A DNA stretch of 64,000 bases from Amycolatopsis sp. A133. GTDB lineage: Bacteria; Actinomycetota; Actinomycetes; Mycobacteriales; Pseudonocardiaceae. Positions 53,875 to 62,254 of the stretch are shown here, piece after piece. Each line of letters opens with the position of its first letter. The stretch's first letter is position 1. The notes beneath the pieces were generated by a model. It had not been told where the DNA came from. It searched no databases and worked only from the letters and a program-made list of their open reading frames with translations. The translations under genes and the position numbers were made by a program. The DNA is taken from NCBI RefSeq assembly GCF_031082405.1, contig NZ_JAVHJU010000057.1, positions 1 to 64,000 of the forward strand. The letters run 5' to 3'.

Positions 53875-54831
53875 ATGCAGGAACAGCGCACCCCATCGTC
53901 GACGGGCCGGAGCAGGGCGGTCCGGCTCGACGCGTTCGGCGGCCCCGAAGTCCTGGACACCCGGGAGGTCCCGGTGCCCCAGGCCGGCCCGGGCCAGGTC
54001 CGGGTGCGGGTCACCGCGGCCGGCCTGAACCCGATGGACTGGATCATGACCGCCGACGCGGACACCGCCGCCCGGTTCGGCTTGAGCCTCCCGGCCGGCT
54101 TCGGGACCGACTACGCGGGAGTGGTCGACGAGGTCGGCGCCGGGGTCACCGGCTTCGCACCCGGCGACCGGGTGTTCGGCGGCGCCCTGTCCCGCGCGGT
54201 GGCCGACTTCGTGGTGCTCGACGCGGCCGGGGAGACCGCGGCGAACGAGGCCCACCACACGCCCGACGGCGTCGACGACCGCACGGCCGCCACCCTCACG
54301 ATCGCCGGCCGCACGGCATCCGCCGCCGTCGCCGCGGTCCGCCCCGGCCCGGCCGACACGGTGCTGATCGGCGGCGCAGCGGGCGGGGTCGGGGTGTTCG
54401 CCGTCCAGCTGGCCCGGATCGCCGGAGCGCGCGTGATCGGAACCGGGTCGGCGACATCGGCCGGTTACCTGCGCGATCTGGGCGCCGAGCCGGTCGGCTA
54501 CGGCGACGGCCTGGCCGATCGGGTCCGCGCCCTCGCGCCCGGCGGCGTCACCGCCGCCATCGACCTGCACGGGGTGGAGACCGTGCACGTCGCCCGGGAA
54601 CTCGGCGTCCCGGACAGCCGCATCTGCACCATCGCCGCGCAGGTCGACGGCGTGGCGGCCGCCAACGGAGCGAATGCCGCATCCGGCGCACTGGAGGAGA
54701 TCGCCCGCCTGGTCGCGGCGGGCCGGCTGCGGGTGCCGATCGCGGCGAGCTTCCCGATCGAGCAGATCCGCCGCGCGGCCGAGCTCCAGGCCGGCCGGCA
54801 CGTGCAGGGCAAGGTCGTCATCGACCTCTGA
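53875..54831 (+). CDS. Zinc-less quinone oxidoreductase (MDR family)
   Basis: A 318-residue NADPH-dependent oxidoreductase: GroES-like N-terminal half (GPGQVRVRVTAAGLNPMDWIM, GTDYAGVVDEVGAGVTGFAPGDRVFG) and Rossmann half (VLIGGAAGGVGVFAVQLARIAGARVIGTGS). No zinc-binding cysteines, as in quinone reductases and enoyl reductases. ATG 53875 follows GAGGAG. Divergent from the TetR gene and probably repressed by it until a quinone-type inducer appears. Confidence 0.9.
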   Translation: MQEQRTPSSTGRSRAVRLDAFGGPEVLDTREVPVPQAGPGQVRVRVTAAGLNPMDWIMTADADTAARFGLSLPAGFGTDYAGVVDEVGAGVTGFAPGDRVFGGALSRAVADFVVLDAAGETAANEAHHTPDGVDDRTAATLTIAGRTASAAVAAVRPGPADTVLIGGAAGGVGVFAVQLARIAGARVIGTGSATSAGYLRDLGAEPVGYGDGLADRVRALAPGGVTAAIDLHGVETVHVARELGVPDSRICTIAAQVDGVAAANGANAASGALEEIARLVAAGRLRVPIAASFPIEQIRRAAELQAGRHVQGKVVIDL

Positions 54832-54883
54832 ACCGAGGTCGGGCGGCCGGTCCCGCTCGGTGCGGGCGTGGACGACGTCGTCC

Positions 54884-55759
54884 TCAGCGGGCCGCGAGCG
54901 CCCGGCGCACCTCGTCCGCGCCCAGCACCACGGGGGAGCGCAGCGAGCCGACCTCGCCGATCTCGATCTCGACCACGTCTCCCGGCTGCAGCCCTTGCTC
55001 GAGTCCCGGCACGACGGACGTGCCCGTGGAGAGCACGGCGCCGTCGGGGAAGTCGTTGTCCCGCCACAGGTACCCGACCAGTTCGGCCGGTTCGCGGTTG
55101 AGCTGGGCGGTACTGGCTTCGCCGGCGAACACCTCCTGGCCGTCGCGCAGGATGCGCATGCGGAGCTCGAGCGACAGCGGGTCCGGCACCTCCCAGGCCG
55201 GCCGCACCCGCGCCGACATCGCGCACGAACCGGTGTAGATCTTGGCTTGCGGGAGGTACAGCGGGTTCTCGCCTTCGATGCTGCGGGAGCTGACGTCGTC
55301 GACCACCACGTACCCGGCGATTTCGCCGGTCCCGGTCAGCAGCAGGCCGAGTTCCGGCTCGGGCACGTTGTTGGCGGAATCGGCGCGGACGGCGATCGGC
55401 TCGTCGTCGGTGACCACGCGCCACGCGACCGACTTGAAGAACAGCTCCGGCCGCTGCGCGCGGTACACCCGTGCGTAGACGTCCTCGTCGGCGCTCTCCT
55501 CGCGGCGGGCCTCCTCGGACCGCAGGTAGGTCACCCCGGCGGCCCACACCTCCATGCGCCCGTCCAGCGGTGGGAGCAGGCGCGTCCCGTCCGTGGACAC
55601 GGGCTCGCCGGCGGCCTCGGCCAGCTCGCGGATCTCCGCCACGGGGCGGCGCAGCAGGTCGCTCATCGACGCCACCGCGAGCGGCCGCAGCTGCTCATCG
55701 GTGAGCAGGCCGACCCGGACGTTGCCGGTTCCGTCGGCGAATCGCACCAGGTGACTCAT
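54884..55759 (-). CDS. Fumarylacetoacetate hydrolase family protein
   Basis: A 291-residue enzyme. The C-terminal FAH fold holds the metal ligands in PEPELGLLL and VVDDVSSRSIE, with YTGSCAMSARVRP and GTSVVPGLEQGLQPGDVVEIEI; the N-terminal 70 residues form the small extra domain. Family members split C-C bonds of acylpyruvates or act as 2-keto-3-deoxy-acid dehydratases. Start codon at 55759 follows GGAGG. It stands alone between convergent and same-strand genes. Confidence 0.88.
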   Translation of the reverse strand: MSHLVRFADGTGNVRVGLLTDEQLRPLAVASMSDLLRRPVAEIRELAEAAGEPVSTDGTRLLPPLDGRMEVWAAGVTYLRSEEARREESADEDVYARVYRAQRPELFFKSVAWRVVTDDEPIAVRADSANNVPEPELGLLLTGTGEIAGYVVVDDVSSRSIEGENPLYLPQAKIYTGSCAMSARVRPAWEVPDPLSLELRMRILRDGQEVFAGEASTAQLNREPAELVGYLWRDNDFPDGAVLSTGTSVVPGLEQGLQPGDVVEIEIGEVGSLRSPVVLGADEVRRALAAR

Positions 55760-55950
55760 CCCGGACCTCCTCGTTCGGTGTCGAACCTACGGAGTGCGGA
55801 GCGCGGCGGTCAACGAGTGGCGATCAACCGGGGCCGCGGCGGAGGCGGGCGGCACTGCGCGGCGCCGGCTGTCCCTCCGGGCCGTCGCGGACCGTCCTTT
55901 TCGGACCGGACGCCGCCCGGGGGACACGGGGCCGGGTCGCGGCGGGGGTG

Positions 55951-56208
55951 CTAGCGCGGGGCGGGATGGACGGCGCGAGCGGCCAGCAGCCCGCCGAACC
56001 CGGGGACGAGAGCGGGTAACCAGACCCGCTTCCGGCCGTCGGCCAGGAGCGCCGCCGCGATGATCGTGGCTGTGTAGGCCAAGCCGTGCACGGGGCCGAG
56101 GATGCCGGAGATCGTGCGGTGGTGGACGGTGATCAGGTTGAGCAGCAGGAGCGCCAGGGTGGTGAGTTCGACGGTGCCGAGGATGTGCAGGGCGCGGCGC
56201 GGGCTCAC
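55951..56208 (-). CDS. DUF3817-like small membrane protein
   Basis: An 85-residue protein with two to three helices: ILGTVELTTLALLLLNLITV, GPVHGLAYTATIIAAALLA, and WLPALVPGFGGLLAARA. The G-P-x-H-G motif between helices resembles the DUF3817 group. GTG 56208 overlaps the preceding stop (GTGA). Last gene of a four-gene operon; function unknown. The 190 bases beyond it carry no recognised feature. Confidence 0.78.
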   Translation of the reverse strand: MSPRRALHILGTVELTTLALLLLNLITVHHRTISGILGPVHGLAYTATIIAAALLADGRKRVWLPALVPGFGGLLAARAVHPAPR

Positions 56209-56651
56209 CGCCCGGCTCCGGTGGTCGAGCCGGGCCGGACGATCATCAGGACGACCACCGCCGCCCACAGCAGGTTGAACAGCCCGGTGGGCATCGCCAG
56301 GCGCCGGTCCGGGCGGCCGGTGCCGAGAACCCGCTGCTGCCCGGGCAGGATCAAGCCGATCAGGAGGACGGCGGCGACGGCGGTCAGCGCCATCGAGACG
56401 ATCAGCCAGGCGTCGCCGAGCACGCCGAGGGCGGCCCCGGTGGCGATGCCGAAGACCGGCACGAAGATGCCGATGACCGCGTAGACGCGGGTGATCCGGT
56501 TCAGCACGCCGGGAACGGCGTTCTTGCGCGGGTCGTCCGGCATCAGGTGGGCGGCGCGCGCCGCGGGCGGGAACATGCTCGCGGCGACGGCGACCGGCCC
56601 GATGGCGAGGATCGCGGCCAGGACGTGGATCGACAGCAGGAACGCCTTCAC
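56205..56651 (-). CDS. Four-helix membrane protein, DUF2269-like
   Basis: A 148-residue integral membrane protein with four helices, each near 20 residues (FLLSIHVLAAILAIGPVAVAASMF, VYAVIGIFVPVFGIATGAALGVLG, WLIVSMALTAVAAVLLIGLILPG, GLFNLLWAAVVVLMIV). A His in the first helix and an Arg-rich loop are conserved in this group. GTG 56651 overlaps the stop of the microprotein gene (GTGA). Third gene of the DJ-1 operon. Confidence 0.78.
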   Translation of the reverse strand: MKAFLLSIHVLAAILAIGPVAVAASMFPPAARAAHLMPDDPRKNAVPGVLNRITRVYAVIGIFVPVFGIATGAALGVLGDAWLIVSMALTAVAAVLLIGLILPGQQRVLGTGRPDRRLAMPTGLFNLLWAAVVVLMIVRPGSTTGAGR

Positions 56652-56782
56652 GCGTCCACCCGCTCGCCGGTGACGGTGACGTCGTACTCGAGGTTCGGCC
56701 GCATCGGTTCGGTGATCCGCTGCCACCACGTGCCGATCGGCGTCTTCACGCGCAGGTGCCACGTTCCGGTGATGCCGGTCAT
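56648..56782 (-). CDS. 44-residue microprotein
   Basis: A tiny gene wedged between two ordinary ones with both ends overlapping (ATGA at 56782-56779, GTGA at 56651-56648). Product begins MTGITGTWHLRVKTPIGTWW. GTW followed by TPIG recalls the start of small lipocalin-like beta-barrel proteins of about 130 residues, so it may be the shortened remainder of one, or a true microprotein. The coupling argues for translation. Confidence 0.65.
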   Translation of the reverse strand: MTGITGTWHLRVKTPIGTWWQRITEPMRPNLEYDVTVTGERVDA

Positions 56783-57450
56783 CGCGCGGCTCCCGTCACG
56801 GCGGCGAGCCCGCTGTTCTTCCACGTGGTGCCCCGGCGTTCGTATTCGAAGAATTCCTCGACGGCGTGCGCGATCCGCGGCCCGAAGTCGCGTTCGAGCA
56901 GGTAGAGCCCGAGGTCGAGGCCGGAGGTGACGCCGCCGGCCGTGACCAGGTCGCCGTCGTCGACGACCCGGGCGCGCACGGCCGTGACGCCGGCCGCGGC
57001 GAGCAGATCGACGCCCAGGACGTGCGTGGTCGCCGTGCGGCCGTCCAGCAGCCCGGCCATGGCCAGCCCGAGTGACCCGCCGCAGACCGCGGTGACGGTG
57101 ACGGCGGGGTTCTCCAAGCACGCGCGCAGCAGCGGGGCCGCGGCGCCGGCCGCGAACCGGGACAGCAGCACGGGAATGGTGTCGACCTCGTCCGGGTCGC
57201 CGTCGGCCGGGCCTGCGGCGCCGGGCACCACGACGTACCCGGCAGCGGCCGGATCCAGGGTGGCGGTGGCGGACAGCGTGATGCCGGGGATGCCGGAGAC
57301 GACGTCCCGGGGCCCTTCGGCGGACACGAACCCGACGTCGAGCGCGCCGCCCAGGAACTCGCTCCCGGCGGACAGGACCTCGTACGGCGCGACGGCGTCG
57401 AGCGGGTCGAAGCCGTCGAAGAGCACGAACTGGGCTCGCGGGTGGGGCAT
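56779..57450 (-). CDS. DJ-1/PfpI family protein
   Basis: A 223-residue protein of the class I glutamine amidotransferase-like superfamily. The nucleophile elbow is AVCGGS (Cys near residue 119), preceded by GYVVVPGAAGP, with an acidic residue near residue 20 in DGFDPLD. Relatives include isonitrile hydratase and the sensor half of GlxA regulators. ATG 57450 follows AAAGGAT. First gene of the four-gene operon and divergent from the GlxA-type regulator. Confidence 0.88.
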   Translation of the reverse strand: MPHPRAQFVLFDGFDPLDAVAPYEVLSAGSEFLGGALDVGFVSAEGPRDVVSGIPGITLSATATLDPAAAGYVVVPGAAGPADGDPDEVDTIPVLLSRFAAGAAAPLLRACLENPAVTVTAVCGGSLGLAMAGLLDGRTATTHVLGVDLLAAAGVTAVRARVVDDGDLVTAGGVTSGLDLGLYLLERDFGPRIAHAVEEFFEYERRGTTWKNSGLAAVTGAAR

Positions 57451-57574
57451 CGGTGATCCTTTCGCCGGTGGTGATCACCCGCCATGCTGCGCACTCCCGG
57501 CGTCCCGCACAATTGGCTATCCGGTCAAAGACCACCTGAATCTTGCCATGGTCTCGGTGCGGTAATTTCGGGGT

Positions 57575-58522
57575 ATGTACACGGTTGTCGTGCTCGCCCT
57601 CGACGATGTGATCGCGTTCGATCTGGCCACGCCGGTCGAGACACTGGGCCGCGTCCGGCTCCCGGACGGGCGGCCGGGCTACCGGCTGGTCGTGGCCGGC
57701 CCGGAGCCGGTGGTCGACGCCGGCCCGCTGCGCATCGGCGTCGGTGCCGGGCTGGACGAGGTCAGCCGGGCGGACCTGGTCGTCGTCCCCGGCCGCAACG
57801 ATCCCGCCCGGCCGGCGCCGCCCGCGGTCGCGGCGGCTTTGCGTGCGGCGGTGGCCGCGGGCACGCGGGTGGCGTCGATCTGCGTCGGCGCGTTCACCCT
57901 CGCCGAGGCCGGCCTGCTCGACGGGCAACGGGCGACCACGCACTGGCTCGCCACCGACGAGCTCGCCCGCCGCTACCCGGCCGTCGACGTCGACGCCGAC
58001 GCGCTGTTCGTGGACAACGGGCAGATCCTGACGTCGGCGGGCGCGTCGGCCGGCCTCGACATGTGCCTGCACATCGTCGAGCGCGACTACGGCGTCGCGG
58101 TCGCCGCCGATGCGGCCCGGCTGGCCGTGGCGCCCCTGCAGCGCACCGGCGGGCAGGGCCAGTACATCCTCCGCAACCGCCCGACCCACCGGACCGCGAC
58201 GCTGGAAAAGGCGCTGGCCTGGATCGAGGAGAACGCCCATCGCCCACTCGCCCTGGCGGACATCGCGACGGCGGCGGGCATGAGCACCCGCACCCTCGCC
58301 CGGCGGTTCCACGCGGAAACGGGGCAGAGCCCGATCCAGTGGCTGACCGGCGTCCGCGTCCGGCACGCGCAGGAGCTCCTCGAGGTGACCGACCACACCG
58401 TCGACCGCATCGCCACGCAGATCGGGTTTCCGTCGCCGAGCAACTTCCGCACGCAGTTCACCCAGATCGTGGGGGTCAACCCGGTCACGTACCGCAAGAC
58501 GTTCCGGTCGTCGTCCCGGTGA
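57575..58522 (+). CDS. GlxA-type AraC regulator with DJ-1-like domain
   Basis: A 315-residue regulator: DJ-1/PfpI-like sensor (residues 1-185, with a Cys in SICVGAFTLAEAG) and AraC-type DNA-binding domain (215-310: LALADIATAAGMSTRTLARRFHAETGQSP and VDRIATQIGFPSPSNFRTQFTQIVGVNPVTYR). It is divergent from a DJ-1 gene operon, 124 bases away, the usual setting in which this family controls its neighbour. Confidence 0.92.
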   Translation: MYTVVVLALDDVIAFDLATPVETLGRVRLPDGRPGYRLVVAGPEPVVDAGPLRIGVGAGLDEVSRADLVVVPGRNDPARPAPPAVAAALRAAVAAGTRVASICVGAFTLAEAGLLDGQRATTHWLATDELARRYPAVDVDADALFVDNGQILTSAGASAGLDMCLHIVERDYGVAVAADAARLAVAPLQRTGGQGQYILRNRPTHRTATLEKALAWIEENAHRPLALADIATAAGMSTRTLARRFHAETGQSPIQWLTGVRVRHAQELLEVTDHTVDRIATQIGFPSPSNFRTQFTQIVGVNPVTYRKTFRSSSR

Positions 58523-58524
58523 AG

Positions 58525-58560
58525 GGCCGCTTGCCGGAAACCCGGTTCCGGCAAGCGGCC
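58525..58560. terminator. Bidirectional terminator
   Basis: Perfect 15-bp stem (58525-58539 with 58546-58560) and ACCCGG loop between the convergent GlxA-type and FtsX-like genes. Confidence 0.85.
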
Positions 58561-58563
58561 GGC

Positions 58564-60855
58564 TCACTCCGAGCGCAGGGCGTCCAATCGGGTCACTTGC
58601 CGCAGCAACGGCAGCGTCAGGCCGGTCACCAGCAGGACCGCCGCCACCGTGGTGCCCGCCAGTGCGAGCAGTGCCGGGACGTCGACGGACATCGGCAGGT
58701 CCGCCAGCCGCAGCATCGGCGCGGTCAGCCCGAGTCCCGCCGCGACCGCCAGCGCCACGCCGACCACCACCGGTACCGCGGTCTGCCACAGGGCTCCGCG
58801 AGCCAGCACGCCGATCGGCACGCCGGCCGCGGACAGCGCCGCGAGCGGTCGCCGCCGTTCGCTGATCTGCTCGATCGACAGCATCAGCAGGCTCATCGCG
58901 GCCACCGCGAGCACGAACAGCGACGCGGTGATCAGCACCGAGCGGAAGCTGTCCACCAGCTGCTGGTCGCGGGCGCGGTAGTCGTCGAGGTTGTCGCCCT
59001 TGCCGACCATGGCGTTCCACGCGAGCGGCTGGACGGCCCGCGCGACGTCGTCCGTCAGCGACTGCGGGTCGCCGGTGCCCGACAGGTAGACCACGACGGG
59101 GGAGTCCGGCAGGGCGAGCCCGCCGAGCGCGCCCGGGGTGACCAGCAAGCTGTCTTCCGGTGCCGTCGTGTCGCCCGGCTGCACCACCTTGGTGCCGGCC
59201 GGCACCGTCCACTCCGGACCGTCCACCGCGCCGGTGCGGGAAAGGCCTTGCAGGCGCACCGTGCCGGCCGGGGTGGCCCCGGCCGGCGACGGCCCGACGT
59301 AGAAGGCGTCGCCGTCGGTGCAGCCGCCGATGTTCGCTTGCGCCCTGAGCGCCACGCAATCGCCGGCGAAGCCGTAGGTCCGCTGCGACCCGGACCGGAA
59401 CGCCAGGCTCCTGGCCGGGTGCGCTCCGGTCACCCCGGGCACCGCCACCGCCAGCTTCGTGACCTCGGCCTCGTGCGCGGTGGTCGTCAGGACCCGCACC
59501 GGAGTCGCGGCCACACCGTCCGGCAAGGTCCGCTGCCGGGCGCCGGCGCTGAGCGACGTGATCACGCCGTGGACCAGGATCGTGCCGGCCAGCACGACGA
59601 CCAGCCCGGACACCACGCGGCTGGCCGTGCCGCTGTCCAGCTGCAGCCGCCGGATCGCCAGCTGCCACGACGGCGGACCGCCGTCCAGCCGCTCCACGAG
59701 CCGCTCGACCAGCCACGGGAGCAGGGCCGCGATGCCCACCAGCAGGAACACGCTGCCCGCCGCGAGCGCCAGCCCGGCGGCCGTGTCGCCGTCCCCCCGA
59801 TCGAAAGCCAGGGTCGCGGCCAGGAACAGCGCGCCGATCGCGGTGAGCGCCCAGCGCCACCACATCCGCCGCCGCACCGGTTTGCCCTGGCGGACCACGC
59901 CGAGCGGTTCCACGATCGTGCGGCGCAGCCCGAACAGTGCCGAGCCGACCGCGAGCCCGGGCACCAGCAGCACGACGACCACGGCCAGCGGCCAGGACGG
60001 CACGAAGTCCCCGGGGAAGATCCGCAGGCCGAACGGCAGGATGTCCGCGACGAAGGTGCGCAGCAGAACGAACAGCCCGACGCCGGCCACGAGCCCGATC
60101 ATCGCTCCGACCAGCGACTCCGCCGCCGCGACCCGCTTGACCTGCCGCGAGTCGAGGCCGATCAGCCGCAGGGCGGCGAGCCGGCGTTCCCGCTGCGCCG
60201 CACCCATCCGCGACGCGGTGGTGACGAAGATCAGCAACGGCAGCAGCAGCACCGCCGCGATCGGCAGGATGAGGCCCAGCATCACCGCCGACAGCCCGAG
60301 CCCGGTGTAGGGCCGGCCGAACCCGTAGACCTCGGTGCCGTCGGCGCCTTCGGCCTCGATCTGCGCGGCGGGCACCCCGTAGTACGCGGTCAGGTCGCCG
60401 GCGCCGGAGACACCCTCCGGCGACAGCCGGCCGACGACGTGCCCCGGCAGGTGGGCCCTCATCGAACCGCCGTCGGGCGAGGCCAGCTTCGCGCCGAGTT
60501 CCGGCGACACGACCAGCTCGCCCGGCGCGGGCAGCCGGTCGAGGCCCGGCGGCACCGGCGAGCCCGGTCCGGTCGCCGCGACCGCGGTGATCTTCACGAC
60601 GTCGCCGCCGACCGACGGGTACCAGGCGTAGGTCAGCAGCGGGGCGACACCCGCGCGCGGCTCGGTGACCGCTCCGATCGCCGCCGCCCGCTCCGCCTGC
60701 GCGCCGACGAGGTGGTGGACCGCCGCCGCGGGCAGCAGCACGGCGACCGCGAGCGCGATCCCGAGCGCGGTCATCGCGAGGCGCAGCAGCGCCGCGCCGG
60801 ACATCCGGCCGCCCCCGACGGCCAGCCGGAGCCCCAGCGCCAGATCCCGCATCAC
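58564..60855 (-). CDS. FtsX-like ABC transporter permease
   Basis: A 763-residue permease with two FtsX domains, of the MacB/LolCDE-like exporters. A first helix near residue 30, a 190-residue external loop, three helices (LGLSAVMLGLILPIAAVLLLP ...), a repeat of this arrangement in the second half (SFRSVLITASLFVLAVAAMSLLMLSIEQISERRRPLAALSAAGVP) and a closing helix pair. GTG 60855 overlaps the ATPase stop (GTGA). Efflux of antibiotics or peptides is the usual role. Confidence 0.9.
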   Translation of the reverse strand: MMRDLALGLRLAVGGGRMSGAALLRLAMTALGIALAVAVLLPAAAVHHLVGAQAERAAAIGAVTEPRAGVAPLLTYAWYPSVGGDVVKITAVAATGPGSPVPPGLDRLPAPGELVVSPELGAKLASPDGGSMRAHLPGHVVGRLSPEGVSGAGDLTAYYGVPAAQIEAEGADGTEVYGFGRPYTGLGLSAVMLGLILPIAAVLLLPLLIFVTTASRMGAAQRERRLAALRLIGLDSRQVKRVAAAESLVGAMIGLVAGVGLFVLLRTFVADILPFGLRIFPGDFVPSWPLAVVVVLLVPGLAVGSALFGLRRTIVEPLGVVRQGKPVRRRMWWRWALTAIGALFLAATLAFDRGDGDTAAGLALAAGSVFLLVGIAALLPWLVERLVERLDGGPPSWQLAIRRLQLDSGTASRVVSGLVVVLAGTILVHGVITSLSAGARQRTLPDGVAATPVRVLTTTAHEAEVTKLAVAVPGVTGAHPARSLAFRSGSQRTYGFAGDCVALRAQANIGGCTDGDAFYVGPSPAGATPAGTVRLQGLSRTGAVDGPEWTVPAGTKVVQPGDTTAPEDSLLVTPGALGGLALPDSPVVVYLSGTGDPQSLTDDVARAVQPLAWNAMVGKGDNLDDYRARDQQLVDSFRSVLITASLFVLAVAAMSLLMLSIEQISERRRPLAALSAAGVPIGVLARGALWQTAVPVVVGVALAVAAGLGLTAPMLRLADLPMSVDVPALLALAGTTVAAVLLVTGLTLPLLRQVTRLDALRSE

Positions 60856-61541
60856 GCGACCAGCTCCCGGTCGACCGTGCGCCCGTCCCGCACCGTGATT
60901 TCCCGGTCCGAATAGGCCGCGACCCGCGGTTCGTGGGTCACCAGCACGACCGCGGCGTGGGTTTCCCGGGCCGCCCGGGTGAGCAGCTGCATGACCTTTT
61001 CGCCGTTGAGCGAGTCGAGTGCGCCGGTCGGCTCGTCCGCGAAGACCACCTTCGGCCCCGTCACCAGCGCCCGCGCCACCGCGACCCGCTGCGCCTGCCC
61101 ACCGGACACGTCACCGGGACGGCGCTTGGCCAGCTCGTCGACCTCCAGCCGGGCCAGCCATTCGGTCGCCTTGGCCTCGGCCGGCTTCCGCTTGTGCCCG
61201 GTCAGCCGCAGCGGGAGCGCGACGTTCTCGAGGCAGGACAGCTCGGGCACGAGCTGGCCGAACTGGAACACGAACCCGAACTCGGTGCGCCGCAACGCAC
61301 TCCGTCCCTTGTCGTCCATGCCGACCAGGTCGGCGCCGCGGTAGCTGATGGTTCCCGTGTCCGGCCGGACGATGCCGGCGAGGCAGTGCAGCAGCGTCGA
61401 CTTGCCCGAACCGGACGCCCCCATGATCGCGAGCACCTCGCCCGCCGAGACGGCCAGCGCCGCCCCGTCGAGCGCCCGCGTCCGGCCGAACGACTTGTGC
61501 AGCCCGCTGCCGGCGAGCAACGGTGTTCCGGGCGTGGTCAT
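60852..61541 (-). CDS. ABC transporter ATPase (MacB/LolD type)
   Basis: A 229-residue ATPase: Walker A GASGSGKST, Q loop FVFQFGQLVPELSCLENVALPL, signature VSGGQAQRVAVA, Walker B VVFADEPTGALDS, all LolD/MacB-like. ATG 61541 overlaps the PadR stop by one base (TGATG). Confidence 0.93.
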   Translation of the reverse strand: MTTPGTPLLAGSGLHKSFGRTRALDGAALAVSAGEVLAIMGASGSGKSTLLHCLAGIVRPDTGTISYRGADLVGMDDKGRSALRRTEFGFVFQFGQLVPELSCLENVALPLRLTGHKRKPAEAKATEWLARLEVDELAKRRPGDVSGGQAQRVAVARALVTGPKVVFADEPTGALDSLNGEKVMQLLTRAARETHAAVVLVTHEPRVAAYSDREITVRDGRTVDRELVA

Positions 61542-62062
61542 CAGCGCACCGCCTTCTCGAGTTCGCCGAGGCGCGCGGCGGTGAGTTCCAGCCACCGCAG
61601 GTCCGCCTCGAGGTGGAAGAGCGCGTGATCGCAGATCAGCTGATCGGCGAGGTCGCCCTCGTTCTTGCGTTTGGTGAGCGAGCGCATCACGTTCAGGTGT
61701 TCGCCGCGCTGGACGTCGAGCACGTCGGCGGCGCTGCGCCCGGACAGCAGCGCGAGCACCACCTTGGTGTAGAGCGTGTTCTGCAGGTACGGCTGCGGGT
61801 TCTCCGGAGTGCGCAGCCAGGTCTCGACGTCGGTGATCCCGGCGTCGGTGATCGTGTAGCGCTTCCGCTCCGGTCCCTCGCCGCTCTCGACGCCCGCCAC
61901 CTCGACCATGCCGTTGCGCAGCAGGCGTGACAGCGTCGAGTAGACCTGGCCGTAAGCGAGCGGGCGGTCCTGCCCGAACTGCTCGTCGTACGCCCGTTTC
62001 AGATCGTAGCCGTGCCGCGGGCCGGACTCGAGCAACCCGAGCAAGGTGTGGGAAACCGACAT
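61541..62062 (-). CDS. PadR-family transcriptional regulator
   Basis: A 173-residue repressor: winged helix with HTLLGLLESGPRHGYDLKRAYDEQF and LAYGQVYSTLSRLLRNGMVEV, then C-terminal dimer helices (DHALFHLEADLRWLELTAARLGELEKAV). ATG 62062 follows GGAGG-like bases (AGGAGAAT). It leads the operon with the exporter, the standard PadR drug-response arrangement. Confidence 0.92.
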   Translation of the reverse strand: MSVSHTLLGLLESGPRHGYDLKRAYDEQFGQDRPLAYGQVYSTLSRLLRNGMVEVAGVESGEGPERKRYTITDAGITDVETWLRTPENPQPYLQNTLYTKVVLALLSGRSAADVLDVQRGEHLNVMRSLTKRKNEGDLADQLICDHALFHLEADLRWLELTAARLGELEKAVR

Positions 62063-62119
62063 TCTCCTGTCCCTCCTCGAACCCGGGAAGCCGGGCATGA
62101 CGATCACTATACTGCAGGC

Positions 62120-62138
62120 GTATACCTCGCGTGTATAC
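62120..62138 (-). promoter_or_regulatory. PadR operator over the exporter promoter
   Basis: GTATAC at 62120-62125 and 62133-62138 with a 7-base spacer; on the minus strand it covers the -35 region, and TATAGT (62112-62107) is a good -10, spaced about 45-50 bases from the start codon. Confidence 0.6.
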
Positions 62139-62198
62139 CCTCGTGGCTTAGTGTCTTTCCGCAGTTCAGAGCCGTAATGCCGTCGGCTCGTTGACAAC

Positions 62199-62245
62199 TT
62201 ATCTAAGTTAAGCCACGCTGGCCGATGTCGGGTTAACTTAGTTAA
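62199..62245. promoter_or_regulatory. Paired 13-base palindromes before the EAR-repeat gene
   Basis: TTAACTTAGTTAA (62233-62245) is a perfect palindrome about a T; TTATCTAAGTTAA (62199-62211) is a one-mismatch partner, 34 bases away. CTAAGTTAA and TTAACTTAG also form an inverted pair. TTGACA at 62191-62196 may be a -35. The regulator is unknown. Confidence 0.6.
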
Positions 62246-62254
62246 GGAGCTCCC

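Noticed and set aside
56648..59863. 1071-codon minus-strand open frame over the DJ-1 and GlxA genes
   Set aside because: Only its last 44 codons are plausible (the microprotein); the rest is a shadow of real genes.
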